Origin: Vulcanimicrobiota bacterium
GTDB lineage: Bacteria; Vulcanimicrobiota; Vulcanimicrobiia; Vulcanimicrobiales; Vulcanimicrobiaceae
Reading direction: 5' to 3'
NCBI GenBank assembly: GCA_027452165.1
Contig: DAIDGX010000004.1
Span: forward strand, 62,001 to 126,000
Length of the DNA: 64,000 nt
Below are positions 20,377 through 29,563 of this stretch, piece after piece. The notes under the pieces were generated by a model. It did not search any database. It was not told where the DNA came from and saw nothing but the letters and a program-made list of their open reading frames with translations. The first letter of the stretch is position 1. Each line of letters begins with the position of its first letter. A program made the position numbers and the translations under genes.

Positions 20377-22437
20377 TCAAACCCCCAGGGCCGACCGCGG
20401 GGTTTCGCCGCGCACTCCCCCGCTCACTGCCGCCGGAGCCAACGGAAGTTCAGGCGGCAGTTCCGCGTAGGCCAGAACCTCGACCCGCAGCCCCGAGCGC
20501 AGCACGAAGTCGCCCAGCACCGGGCGCAGGGGCCCCATGCAGAGCACCGCGGCCCGCTCGCGTGGCACCCGGGCGGCATAGGCCGCGATCTCGTCGCGCA
20601 AGGCCAGGGCCTGGTGCGGATCGGGGCCTCCCTCCACGCCTGCGCCGCCCCAGGTTCGCGTGAGGTCGCGTTCGAGGTCGGGCGCCAGCAGGAAGGGCTC
20701 CAGGCGCTCGATTCCGCGGCGCCGGATCAGATCGGGCAGGATCGCACGGCGGGCCGCCTCGGCCAACTCGCGCGGCTCGCGGCTGGGCGCCTCGAGCATG
20801 GCCTGCAGCACGGCAACGGGATCGCGCGGCCATGCCCCCTCGCGCAACAGGAAGACAAACGCCCGATGGAGCGCTCCGAGCGGAAAGGCGTCGGTGCCGA
20901 TCTCGCGCACCAGCGCAGGCATCGTCGCGCGCAGATGTTCGAGCAGCGTGTGCAGCTCTTGGCGGCCGAGCAACTCCGACGCGTGGCGCCGCACCGTCTC
21001 GGCCACGTGCGAGCCAAGGATCGAGATCGGATCGAAGACGAGCGCGCCTGCATCGGCCAATCGCTCGCGCTCCTGCGGCGGGATCCAGGCTGCGGGAAGA
21101 CCGTACACCGGCTCGCGCTCGACGCGCAGGGCGTGACGCTCGAGCACCGGCGTGTCGGCAACGGCGAGCATGCATTCGAGTTGGAGGCGCCCCTCGGCAA
21201 CGACACGGTCGCGCACGCGAATCGCGTATCCGTGCGCCTCGCGCGCGAGATCGTCGCGCAGACGCACGCCGGGCAGCACGATGCCGATCTCCGCGACCAG
21301 CGCGCGACGCACCTCGCCAATGCGATCGAGCAGTGCATCGGCGAGCGGTGGCGCAAGCAATTGCGCGATCTCGCCGCCGATATCGAGCGACATCGCGTCC
21401 ACGCCGACAAGGCCGAGCGCGAGTTCCGGGCGTCGTAGCGCTTGCCTGCGCGCGCGCTCCTTCGCTTCGCGTCCTCGCTCGACATCCGCACGCGCGCGAC
21501 GTACCGCGACCTGCGCAAGCACGAATGCGGCGCACGCGAGCACAAGAAAGACCGGTCGCGGCAGCGCGGGCACGAACGAAAGCACGAGCAACAACGCGCC
21601 CGCACTGCGCAGCACGTCCGGCCGGGCGAAGAGCTGTGCCGCGAGATCGACGCCGAGCGCTCCCTCCGATGCGACGCGTGTCACCATCATCCCCATTGCG
21701 GTCGAGATGAGGAACGCAGGGAGCGTCGTAACCAGCGCATTGCCGATCGAGAGCAACGCAAAGGTGTTGATCGCATCGAGCGGCGAGAGCCCGTCGTAGG
21801 CCACGCCGACGACCACACCGCCGAGCAGGTTGAGCGCGACGATCACGAGCGCGGCGACGGCGTCGCCCTTGACGAATTTTCCCGCCCCATCCATCGCACC
21901 GTAAAAATCGGCCTCGCGCTGTACCAGTGCGCGTTTGCGCCGAGCACCCTCGGCATCGAGCGATCCTGCGTGCACGTCGGCATCGATCGCCATCTGCTTG
22001 CCCGGCATCGCATCGAGCGTAAAGCGCGCTGCCACCTCGGCGACCCGTTGCGAACCGCTCGCGATCACGACGAATTGAATCGTGACCAGAATCGCAAAGA
22101 CGATGAGCCCCACGACCAAGTTGCCATGTACGACAAAAGCGCCGAAGGCCGGAATGATCGCGCCCACCGCGTCCGGCGTCCCACCCTGCGTGAGGATCAA
22201 ACGTGTCGCCGAGACATCGAGCGAGAGGCGAAAGAGCGTCGCAACGAGCAACGCCGGCGCGAAAGCCGAGAACTCGAGCGGCTCTTCGATCGTCACCGCA
22301 AGCAAGAGCACGAGCGCCGAGCCGAAGATATTGATCGCGAGGAGCACGTCTAGCAACGACGGTGGCAGCGGGACGATCAGGATGCCGACGATCGCAAGCA
22401 GTACACCGGCGAACACGTACACCGGCAAGCGCGTCAT
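20377..22437 (-). CDS. flhA: Flagellar-type export protein FlhA
   Basis: FlhA forms the nonameric export gate ring of the type III apparatus. 686 residues: about eight N-terminal transmembrane helices with the FHIPEP-family signatures SATRLILT and RVAEVAARFTLDAMPGKQMAIDAD, a LVQREADFYGAMDGAGKFVKGD loop with conserved charged residues, and a cytosolic C-terminal domain. The start overlaps the flhB stop (ATGA). It is the last gene of the cluster. Core residues of the membrane part look intact, so the export gate should be functional. Confidence 0.93.
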   Translation of the reverse strand: MTRLPVYVFAGVLLAIVGILIVPLPPSLLDVLLAINIFGSALVLLLAVTIEEPLEFSAFAPALLVATLFRLSLDVSATRLILTQGGTPDAVGAIIPAFGAFVVHGNLVVGLIVFAILVTIQFVVIASGSQRVAEVAARFTLDAMPGKQMAIDADVHAGSLDAEGARRKRALVQREADFYGAMDGAGKFVKGDAVAALVIVALNLLGGVVVGVAYDGLSPLDAINTFALLSIGNALVTTLPAFLISTAMGMMVTRVASEGALGVDLAAQLFARPDVLRSAGALLLVLSFVPALPRPVFLVLACAAFVLAQVAVRRARADVERGREAKERARRQALRRPELALGLVGVDAMSLDIGGEIAQLLAPPLADALLDRIGEVRRALVAEIGIVLPGVRLRDDLAREAHGYAIRVRDRVVAEGRLQLECMLAVADTPVLERHALRVEREPVYGLPAAWIPPQERERLADAGALVFDPISILGSHVAETVRRHASELLGRQELHTLLEHLRATMPALVREIGTDAFPLGALHRAFVFLLREGAWPRDPVAVLQAMLEAPSREPRELAEAARRAILPDLIRRRGIERLEPFLLAPDLERDLTRTWGGAGVEGGPDPHQALALRDEIAAYAARVPRERAAVLCMGPLRPVLGDFVLRSGLRVEVLAYAELPPELPLAPAAVSGGVRGETPRSALGV

Positions 22438-23456
22438 TGCGGCCCCCCGAGCACGCCAGCGCGCGCAAGCGCGGCCACGATTTCGGCCACGGCAACGTAG
22501 TGCGCGCTCGGAATCGGCCGATCGATCGCACCGTCGCGATAGAGGGCGCGCGCGAGCGCAACGTTTTCGACCACGGGAACGCCGTACTCCGCGGCAAGCT
22601 CGCGCACGCGTAACGCAGCCTCGTCGAGCGCGCGCACGAGCACCGTCGGCACCGGTACCTGCGGCGGACGATAGTCGAGCGCGATCGCCACGTGCGTCGG
22701 GTTTGCTATCACGAAAGCCGCCTCACGCACGCGCCCGAGCGACCCGCGCGCCATCGCGCGATGCAACGCCTTGCGCCGGCCACGCAGGAGCGGGTCGCCG
22801 TCGCGTTCCTTGATCTCGCGCTTGAACTCTTCGTACGTCATACGCAGCTTGCGCAGCCACGTCCGACGGGCCGTCGCATACTCCCCAGCCGCAAAGAGCG
22901 CGCCGATCGCCATCGTCGCAAACACCACGTGAAACGCCCCGTTCCACGCGATGCTGGCACCGGCGAGCACGCCGGATCGGCCGAGCGCCGCGCCAAGGAC
23001 TCCGCGCGCGACCGGCCATACGACAAGCGCCGCCACCGCGAACGCGATGCTCGCACGAAGGATCTGCGCGAGCGTTTCGCGCGAGCAGATGCGCTTCAAC
23101 CCGGCAAGCGGATCGATCCGTTCGAGCTTCGGAACCACGGCCACCACCCGGATACCGCCGCTCTGCACGATGCCCGCGCACGCCGCCGCGGCCGCCGCGC
23201 ACGCCATCGGCACCAGCGCCAAACCGAGGATCGCCGCGAAGTCGCCAAGCGGCGCATCACCGTGTGCCGCCGCGACCATCGCCGCACGCGCTGCGCCGCC
23301 GATGCGCGGCGCGACCGCGAGCGTGGCCACTACGGCACCGGCCACAGCCGCGTTCGCGCCGAACTCCTGCGCACGCGCTACGTTGCCGTCACGTAGCGCG
23401 CGCGCGATGCGCTGCGGCGTTGCGTCGAACTGCCGCTCGCCGGCCCCCGCGCTCAT
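22434..23456 (-). CDS. flhB: Flagellar-type export switch protein FlhB
   Basis: 340 residues from the ATG at 23456, which overlaps the fliR stop (ATGA). Four hydrophobic segments precede a cytosolic domain with the autocleavage motif NPTH (in VIANPTHVAIAL). This cleavage is needed for substrate-specificity switching, so its retention suggests the machine still exports ordered classes of substrate. The family blocks RRTWLRKLRMTYEEFKREIKERDGDP and VVENVALARALY are present. The N-terminal membrane part is Ala-rich and more divergent. Confidence 0.92.
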   Translation of the reverse strand: MSAGAGERQFDATPQRIARALRDGNVARAQEFGANAAVAGAVVATLAVAPRIGGAARAAMVAAAHGDAPLGDFAAILGLALVPMACAAAAAACAGIVQSGGIRVVAVVPKLERIDPLAGLKRICSRETLAQILRASIAFAVAALVVWPVARGVLGAALGRSGVLAGASIAWNGAFHVVFATMAIGALFAAGEYATARRTWLRKLRMTYEEFKREIKERDGDPLLRGRRKALHRAMARGSLGRVREAAFVIANPTHVAIALDYRPPQVPVPTVLVRALDEAALRVRELAAEYGVPVVENVALARALYRDGAIDRPIPSAHYVAVAEIVAALARAGVLGGPQ

Positions 23457-24166
23457 CGCGTCACCCCCGTAAAGAACACGATCGGCGACCCGGCACGCAG
23501 CGCCATCAGCGGCACGCTGATCGCGGTTGCAACGAGCACGACGCCGAAGACGAGCGGAAAGGAGAGCGTGAAGCTCGCAAATCGCGGAATCGTTCTCGCG
23601 AGAGCGGCAAGCGCGATCTGCGTCACGAACGCAAGCGCGATCGCCGGTGCTGCAACCGCAAGCGCAACCAATACGATCGTCGTGGTGAGCGTCGCCGCGT
23701 AGTGCGACCACACGGTGCCGTCGAGCGGCACTCCAGGGGCGACGCGCGCAAAACTCGCGGCAAACGCGAGCAGCGTTACGCGATAGGCTCCGAATACGAA
23801 GAACCCGCCCGTAAATGCGCTTGCCCAGATACGTCCAAACCCACTCGGCGCGACCAAGTCGAGGTTCGGCGCCACCGCCTTGACGCCGACGTAATCATCC
23901 ACCATACGGCCGCCGGCAAAGGCGCCGTCGTAGAGCACCGACGCGCCGATCCCGATCGCACTGCCGATACCAAGTTCGAGCACGCACGCAAGGAGCATCT
24001 CGATCCCGCTCGTGCTCCGGACGTGGACCGAGGGCGCGATTGCGACCGTGAGCGCAAGCGCAATGCCGACGCGCACGATATGGGGCACGCTCGGATGCGA
24101 AAAGCCCGGCGCACGAAACGCAAATCCCGCGCATCGCGCAAGCACGAGCAACGTAGCGACGCTCAT
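23453..24166 (-). CDS. fliR: Flagellar-type export protein FliR
   Basis: 237 residues, almost entirely hydrophobic with about six transmembrane helices and the typical N-terminal RCAGFAFRAPGFSHPSVPHIVRVG segment and the LLACVLELGIGSAIGIG helix. FliR is part of the FliPQR export-gate helical assembly. The ATG at 24166 overlaps the fliQ stop (ATGA); the longer frame to 24340 runs antisense-like through fliQ and is rejected. Confidence 0.9.
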   Translation of the reverse strand: MSVATLLVLARCAGFAFRAPGFSHPSVPHIVRVGIALALTVAIAPSVHVRSTSGIEMLLACVLELGIGSAIGIGASVLYDGAFAGGRMVDDYVGVKAVAPNLDLVAPSGFGRIWASAFTGGFFVFGAYRVTLLAFAASFARVAPGVPLDGTVWSHYAATLTTTIVLVALAVAAPAIALAFVTQIALAALARTIPRFASFTLSFPLVFGVVLVATAISVPLMALRAGSPIVFFTGVTR

Positions 24167-24432
24167 CCGCCGGCGACGAGGGCTGGAATCGCGTTCAGCG
24201 CATCGTGGAAGAGCCGCGCACACGCCTGCATGCCGAACGCACCGAAAAGCGCCACGAACGCCCCGACGGCGAGCACCTTTGGCAGCATCGTCAGGGTCTG
24301 CTCCTGCACTTGAGTGGCTGCTTGAATCACCGCCACGCACGTGCCCGCAAGGGCCGCAACGCCGAGCACCGGCACGCTCAGTAGCGCCGCGATCACCAAC
24401 GTCTCGCGCAACAGTCCGTCGTACGTCTCCAT
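24163..24432 (-). CDS. fliQ: Flagellar-type export protein FliQ
   Basis: 89 residues, two transmembrane helices, with the family pattern ETLVIAALLSVPVLGVAALAG followed by IQAATQVQEQTLTMLPKVL. The QE-T-L-PK core is the diagnostic FliQ/SctS motif. In most bacteria fliQ directly follows fliP; here fliP lies 4.1 kb away, past metF and an ECF sigma unit. The start has no close upstream coding neighbour, so a separate promoter may lie in 24433-24495. Confidence 0.93.
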   Translation of the reverse strand: METYDGLLRETLVIAALLSVPVLGVAALAGTCVAVIQAATQVQEQTLTMLPKVLAVGAFVALFGAFGMQACARLFHDALNAIPALVAGG

Positions 24433-24495
24433 GCGGCGATCCTATCCGCCGCGTGTTACCACCGTGTGTCCGAAAGGCGAACCCTGGAGCGTCGT

Positions 24496-25395
24496 TTAGG
24501 GATGCGCCGCGAAATTCGGTCGCCAGGCACTCGCAGCGATCAACGCCGAAACGATCGCGCGCGTCGCGGGCGAGCGGTTCAGGGTGTAAAAGTGGACGCC
24601 AGGAACCCCGCGTTGCAGCAATTCGGTCGCCTGCACGGCGGCATAGGCGACGCCCAAGTCTTCGACGGCTTTGGGATCGTCGCGGCGCAGTTCCAACTCG
24701 CGCAAGAGCTTCGGCGGAATCGTCGCGCCGATCGCCGAGGTGAAGCGGGCCACCTGTTGATAGTTGGTAATCGGCATCAGTCCAGGAAGAATCGGTATGC
24801 GGATTCCCGCGTCGGCGGCACGTGTGATGAAGTCCGCGTAACGATCGTTGTTGAAGAACAACTGCGAGATCAGGAAATCGGCGCCGGCTTCAACTTTTGC
24901 TAAGAGCGCGCGGAGATCGTCGTCGTCGGAGGGCGCCTCGACGTGCGTCTCCGGATAGCATGCGGCGCCGACGCAAAAATCGTAATTTCGCTTGAGCATC
25001 GCGATCATCTCATTTGCATGCGCGAAGCCACCGGGTGGTGCTTCGAAACGTTCGGTGCCCTTGGGCGGATCGCCGCGCAGGGCCAGCACATTCTCGATGC
25101 CTGCCCGCGCCAGATCATCGAAGAGCGCGCGTAGCTCGGCCCGCGTCGAACCCACGCACGTGACGTGCGCCATTACGGTGAGCCCGGTTTCGGCTTGCAC
25201 GCGTTTGGCGAGCGAGACGGTTCGTTCGCGTGTCGAGCCGCCCGCACCATACGTGATCGAGATGAACGCCGGACGCAGCGGCAAGAGCGTTGCGATCGTT
25301 TCGAAGAGATGCACGGCGCCATCGTCATCCTTGGGCGGGAAGAACTCGAACGAGAAGATCGGACGCGAGGTCGCGAGTACGTCGGAGATGCGCAT
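24496..25395 (-). CDS. metF: 5,10-methylenetetrahydrofolate reductase
   Basis: 299 residues, the normal bacterial length. Motifs: SFEFFPPK near the N-terminus with the catalytic Glu, FISITYGAGGSTRERT, HVTCVGSTRAEL, LALRGDPPKG and the Gln/Phe block DFLISQLFFNNDRY. The FAD enzyme makes 5-methyl-THF for methionine synthesis. No other one-carbon gene is adjacent. It sits between fliQ and the beta-propeller gene on the same strand, as part of the block that separates fliP from fliQ. Confidence 0.95.
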   Translation of the reverse strand: MRISDVLATSRPIFSFEFFPPKDDDGAVHLFETIATLLPLRPAFISITYGAGGSTRERTVSLAKRVQAETGLTVMAHVTCVGSTRAELRALFDDLARAGIENVLALRGDPPKGTERFEAPPGGFAHANEMIAMLKRNYDFCVGAACYPETHVEAPSDDDDLRALLAKVEAGADFLISQLFFNNDRYADFITRAADAGIRIPILPGLMPITNYQQVARFTSAIGATIPPKLLRELELRRDDPKAVEDLGVAYAAVQATELLQRGVPGVHFYTLNRSPATRAIVSALIAASAWRPNFAAHP

Positions 25396-25492
25396 GATGT
25401 ACCGAAGAGAGTTACCGCAGGGTTATCGTAACGCCTCTGCAGCCGAGGGCCAATAGCCGAAATGATGCCGGCATGCGAATCTCGATGGCATA

Positions 25493-26863
25493 TTAGGCCG
25501 GTGGCACGAGGATGACCGCCGAGTCACGCAAGAGCTGCGCTGCGCGAGCCGCAGGAACACCCCGCACCGTTAAATCCCGTAGCCGACGGAAGTTCCCGTT
25601 CGTAACAAAGACGGGCATCCATCGATCGTCACGGTGGCGCATCAGCGTCGCCGCATTTCCATTATCATCGCTCCAGCCGACAACCGCGAAATCCCGATCG
25701 ATGCTGATCGTATCCGCAGTCACCCGGCTCATCTTGTATCCGGCCCGCGGCTGGAGCGTGCTTTTCCAGGCCCGAAGAACCTCCGACGCTCTTTCCGTCA
25801 ACGGCGCGACTTGTGGATGCGGTTCCTTTCCGATATTTGGTCCACAGATGCCAAGCTTCTCGGTTTGCGAGTTCGTAAACCAAAGGTCCCCAAGATCGTC
25901 CGCCGCCATCCCCCAAACGTCAAAACTTGCGAACGGTGTCATGTACTGGACAACATTGCCTGAGCGATCGATATTCGCAATCCTGCCGTCGTACGCCATC
26001 CACGCGGATCCACGAGCACCGGCCGCGATAACCGCAGGTCCCCAACCCGCGCCCGGAAGCTTGTATCGTGCGAGCCGATCTGGAATTGTGAACCGCCATA
26101 CGTACGGATCGCGGCCGCTCTTCGTGTAGGCGGTCATCCACCAAGCGCCGCTGCCCGCTGGGACCATGTTCCGCATGCCATCAATATATTTTGGGAGCGG
26201 AATCTCAAAGCGCCGCTCGCCCCCACTCCGCGAGAGTCGAACGAGAGCGTCGTCTTGCAACACCCAGACCGTTCCATCGACAGCGACGTCAATACTGCGA
26301 ACCAACCTGTGTGCGGGGCCAGGAAGAACGAACTCTCTGATCGCGCCCGACGCGCTCACGTGCGCAACCCGATGCGCACCAAATTCGGAAACCCACACGC
26401 CGCCCTTCGGATCAGCAGCTATCGCAGAAGCGAAAGCATCGTCGCGCGGCAATCGATACAGGGTTGTCCGCCCGTCCGGCAGGATGTAGCCCACACGGTT
26501 ATGCGATCCATCGTATGTCTGCGTTTGCGTGAACCACACCCTGCCATCATCCGCCACGACGATCGCTTGTATCTGCTCGTGCGATCCGGGGATGGGGTAG
26601 ATGCGCAAAGCTCCGTCGACGCGAAGCTCGCCGATCCGCGTTCCGGCGTTCTCCGCAAACCAAACGTCATGCTCCCGATCGACCGCTATCGGCCCTGGGA
26701 CGAACTCGACGGCAGGCAAAGCGTATTGGTCGATTGAGGATCCACTAATCGTCAAAACACGTCCAGCGGTCAAAACGATCATTGCCAGACTCACCAGCAC
26801 CTGCATCACCGTGCCGATCCTTTCTATCTTCTTTGAGGTCTTCCCAGCATCGGTCCTAGCCAC
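25493..26863 (-). CDS. Membrane-anchored beta-propeller protein (Vgb/NHL-like)
   Basis: 456 residues. One N-terminal transmembrane or uncleaved signal segment (TVMQVLVSLAMIVLTAGRVL) is followed by repeated blades of the type P-G-P-I-A-V-D...VWFAE, VVADDGRVWFTQ, AADPKGGVWVSE, DVAVDGTVWVLQ and AADDLGDLWFTN, as in streptogramin lyase-like (Vgb) propellers. The C-terminal about 100 residues form a separate domain I do not recognise. Lyase catalytic residues cannot be assigned, so enzymatic activity should not be assumed. The gene follows the sigma/anti-sigma pair and may belong to their regulon. Confidence 0.65.
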   Translation of the reverse strand: MARTDAGKTSKKIERIGTVMQVLVSLAMIVLTAGRVLTISGSSIDQYALPAVEFVPGPIAVDREHDVWFAENAGTRIGELRVDGALRIYPIPGSHEQIQAIVVADDGRVWFTQTQTYDGSHNRVGYILPDGRTTLYRLPRDDAFASAIAADPKGGVWVSEFGAHRVAHVSASGAIREFVLPGPAHRLVRSIDVAVDGTVWVLQDDALVRLSRSGGERRFEIPLPKYIDGMRNMVPAGSGAWWMTAYTKSGRDPYVWRFTIPDRLARYKLPGAGWGPAVIAAGARGSAWMAYDGRIANIDRSGNVVQYMTPFASFDVWGMAADDLGDLWFTNSQTEKLGICGPNIGKEPHPQVAPLTERASEVLRAWKSTLQPRAGYKMSRVTADTISIDRDFAVVGWSDDNGNAATLMRHRDDRWMPVFVTNGNFRRLRDLTVRGVPAARAAQLLRDSAVILVPPA

Positions 26864-26909
26864 CGATATAGGGGCGGAACCTTTGCCAATTCCTGGTATC
26901 GGTCATCCT

Positions 26910-27680
26910 TCACGGATGGTGTATCAGCATTTTCACAGCGTTGGGACTTGCCGTAGGCGGCCACGCGGTCGCGATGGGAATGCCGTGCATCGCATCGCGG
27001 ATGGCAACGATCTCGGCTGCGGAGAGATGCTCGCTGACGATCGCCGCCGTGACTTGATCGCCATTGCGCCACACAAATCGCTCTCGGCGCACGAGTATGG
27101 GATTGCCAGCCTTATCGGCCCCGCGATCCTCGAACATATATCGAGATAGAGGCGCCCTCAGACTCTCGGCCGAGGCCGCGATAAGGACAAAATCGCCGCC
27201 ATCGGCGCGTTGGTAGCCGAACTCAACGTATTTCGAACCCCGCGTCCAGGCATGCGTCTGCGCGGAGTAGATACCGGCCGATGCTACGCGAATAAACGAC
27301 GGCTTTGCAAAGCCCGGAAGCCCGGCTGGAGCAACCAGCGCGAAATTCACCGCTTTACGGGCGGCCTCAAAATCAACATTGCTCCCTTGTAGTGCCGGAC
27401 GCAATGATGTCGGAATCGGTTGCGCCGGAGGCGTCCAGTGCAAGATCGCAGCGACGCGCGCTTCCAACGATTCGACGACAGCGGGTGCCGCAAGCGGCAA
27501 CGCGATCGTCGCGACCACCGCTACCGAAGCAGCGGTCGCGAGCCAACGGCGCGACATTAGCGAGGCTGACGAAGGAACGGGTCCCTCGATCCGCGCGCGA
27601 ATGCCGGCTAACGGCGGTTCCGGGACCTCGAGATCGTTCAGCATGGCGACAAAGCCGTCGTGCAGTTGCTGTTCAAAGCC
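26910..27680 (-). CDS. Probable anti-sigma factor-like membrane protein
   Basis: 256 residues from the ATG at 27680, chosen because GGAG lies six bases upstream; this start overlaps the sigma gene by 8 nt. A cytosolic N-terminal part of about 55 residues precedes one transmembrane helix (WLATAASVAVVATIALPLAA) and an extracytoplasmic domain. The gene order sigma then single-pass membrane protein is the common ECF sigma/anti-sigma arrangement. No zinc-binding HxxxCxxC motif is seen, so it is not a ZAS-type anti-sigma; the regulatory role is inferred from context. Confidence 0.55.
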   Translation of the reverse strand, partial: GFEQQLHDGFVAMLNDLEVPEPPLAGIRARIEGPVPSSASLMSRRWLATAASVAVVATIALPLAAPAVVESLEARVAAILHWTPPAQPIPTSLRPALQGSNVDFEAARKAVNFALVAPAGLPGFAKPSFIRVASAGIYSAQTHAWTRGSKYVEFGYQRADGGDFVLIAASAESLRAPLSRYMFEDRGADKAGNPILVRRERFVWRNGDQVTAAIVSEHLSAAEIVAIRDAMHGIPIATAWPPTASPNAVKMLIHHP

Positions 27681-28218
27681 CATGAGATACTCCATTCGTT
27701 TCAAAGCCGGAGGAAGGTTCAAGGGTCGCTAACGCTCGCTTGAGCGTGCGACGCGCCAGCATGAGATGGAACCGCACGCTCGACGCAGGAATCGAGCAGG
27801 CCGTAGCGATCTCGCCGCTGCTCAGCCCGACGTAGTAGTGCAATACGACAACCGCGCGCTGCGTAAGCGGAAGCTGCGCGAGGGCACGGTAGAGATCGAC
27901 GTTCGTCACCGGATCCTCGCGCGAAAACACATCTGCATCAGCGAGATCGCTTTCGGTACGTCGCCGACGGTTCATCGAGATGGCCGCATTGACGACGATG
28001 CGGTAGGACCAACTCCGAAAAGCCTCGCCGCGCTTCAGTTTCGACAGCGAACGCGAAATCGAAGCGCAGGCTTCCTGCGCGGCATCTTCGGCAAGCCCAC
28101 GATCACGCAAGATACCGAAGGCGGTTCGGTACGCATCGGGCCATATAAGGGCGATGAGCCGGTCGAGCGCGTCGCCGCCGAACCGAGCTGCCTCGACAAC
28201 GCTCCATTCTAAATCCAT
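27673..28218 (-). CDS. ECF-type RNA polymerase sigma factor
   Basis: 181 residues. Region 2 is visible as YRTAFGILRDRGLAEDAAQE, then SWSYRIVVNAAISMNRRRR, and region 4 as LPLTQRAVVVLHYYVGLSSG with the helix EIATACSIPASSVRFHLMLARRTLKRAL. It drives transcription of its own regulon together with a membrane anti-sigma (next gene, overlapping). The signal sensed is unknown. The gene and its two followers look less GC-rich than the flanking flagellar genes. Confidence 0.9.
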   Translation of the reverse strand: MDLEWSVVEAARFGGDALDRLIALIWPDAYRTAFGILRDRGLAEDAAQEACASISRSLSKLKRGEAFRSWSYRIVVNAAISMNRRRRTESDLADADVFSREDPVTNVDLYRALAQLPLTQRAVVVLHYYVGLSSGEIATACSIPASSVRFHLMLARRTLKRALATLEPSSGFETNGVSHGL

Positions 28219-28573
28219 CTGGCCCTATAGACGCACCGCGACGCCGATCTGTTGGTTCGTCGATACGAGCTATCGACTTCGTCGTGGACGCTCCACGCCA
28301 CATCCGGCCGCTTATCGCGGTCGTGCAGATGGCGTTTCCGAAGTTGGATATCCCCACCCCATTGGGTATACACGACGTGCCTTCACCTTACATGCGAAGC
28401 ATGTCGCCACGGCGCCGCGCACGCTTGCCACTAATCATGCCCAGCGATTCTCGGGGGCGAGATCGGGCGGGAACACGTAGCCTCGCTCGCGTCCATAGGC
28501 ACGTCCCTCATCGACAGCAACCTGGCCAAGCGACGTTTCGTATCGTACACGGTCTGCCTCCGCTGTGTCGAGT
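28219..28573. other. Intergenic region between fliP and the sigma gene
   Basis: About 355 nt with no convincing gene, tRNA or strong hairpin. Short frames on both strands have no ribosome binding site or family signature. It must hold the sigma factor promoter and marks one border of the block inserted between fliP and fliQ. The base composition is lower in GC than the flanking fliP. Confidence 0.5.
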
Positions 28574-29233
28574 CTACCTAAAACTGGCAGCAACGCCTGC
28601 GCAGACCAGTGCCCAGCCGTCCACCATCACGAAGAGCAGCAGCTTCACCGGCAACGATACCACCGGCGGCGAGAGCATCATCATTCCGAGGCCCATCAGC
28701 ATCGCGGCGACGGCAAGGTCGATTGCGACGAAGGGCAGATACAGCGCAAAGCCGATCGCAAACGCGCTGCGCAACTCACCGACCACGAACGCCGGAACGA
28801 GCACGGTGATTGGCGCGCGATCCGCCGGTTCCGAAACACGGTGCGCGACCCGTTCGAAGAGCGCGATGTCGTCGGCGCGCGTCTGGCGCAGCATGAATGC
28901 GCGCAACGGTACCATTGCACGCTCGAGCGCCTGCGATGGCGAGAGCTTGCCGCTCGCGTAGGGATGCACCGCTTCGCTGTCGATGCGCTGCAACGTCGGC
29001 CCCATCACCACGAGCGTAAGGACGAGCGCGAGCCCAGAAAGCACCGCATTCGGCGGGAGCGACGAGGTGCCGATCGCGGAGCGCACGAGCGAAAGCACGA
29101 CCACGATACGTGCGAACGAGGTGCACATCATGAGCAGAAACGGCACGATCGAGATCAGCGTAAGGCCCACGAGCACGTCGAGCGGCGCCGTCGCGTGCGA
29201 GCTCGCGTGCGCGAGCGAAAAGAGGTCATCCAT
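28574..29233 (-). CDS. fliP: Flagellar-type export protein FliP
   Basis: 219 residues with the conserved opening LTLISIVPFLLMMCTSFARI, then VVLSLVRSAIGTSSLPPNAV, and the closing LPVKLLLFVMVDGWALV. Transmembrane pattern and length are those of mature FliP; no long signal peptide is present. The C-terminus looks complete, so the downstream block did not truncate it. FliP builds the core of the export gate with FliQ and FliR. Confidence 0.93.
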   Translation of the reverse strand: MDDLFSLAHASSHATAPLDVLVGLTLISIVPFLLMMCTSFARIVVVLSLVRSAIGTSSLPPNAVLSGLALVLTLVVMGPTLQRIDSEAVHPYASGKLSPSQALERAMVPLRAFMLRQTRADDIALFERVAHRVSEPADRAPITVLVPAFVVGELRSAFAIGFALYLPFVAIDLAVAAMLMGLGMMMLSPPVVSLPVKLLLFVMVDGWALVCAGVAASFR

Positions 29234-29290
29234 ACGACGAAGGGTGACGCGCGCACGTCACCCTTGTGTAAACCGGATGTTACCGAAATC

Positions 29291-29563
29291 CTAAATCGGT
29301 CGCGAGATCAACTCCGTGATCCGTACGCCGAAGTTCTCATCCACCGCAACGACCTCACCGCGGGCGATCAGCTTGTTGTTCACGAGCAGATCCACCGGCC
29401 CACCGGCCAGCCGATCGAGTTCGATGATCGACCCGCTCCCGAGGCGCAGCACCTCCGAGACCGACATCTTGCACGTCCCAAGCTCGGCCGTTACCGTCAA
29501 CGGCACGTGCATCAACACGTCGAGGTTCGCGCGTTCTTTGAGCTTCTCCGCATCGAGCGTCAT
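29291..29563 (-). CDS. fliN: Flagellar switch/C-ring protein FliN
   Basis: 90 residues, the short form of FliN. The SpoA domain is clear: [33 protein letters not shown], then [26 protein letters not shown]. The ATG overlaps the fliM stop (ATGA). FliN forms the C-ring base and docks FliH-FliI export ATPase. It is the best conserved C-ring protein here. Confidence 0.93.
   Translation of the reverse strand: MTLDAEKLKERANLDVLMHVPLTVTAELGTCKMSVSEVLRLGSGSIIELDRLAGGPVDLLVNNKLIARGEVVAVDENFGVRITELISRPI

Noticed and set aside
24433-28573. Prophage or transposon between fliP and fliQ
   Set aside because: No integrase, transposase, att-like repeat or tRNA target is visible, so the block is described only as an insertion of unknown mechanism.
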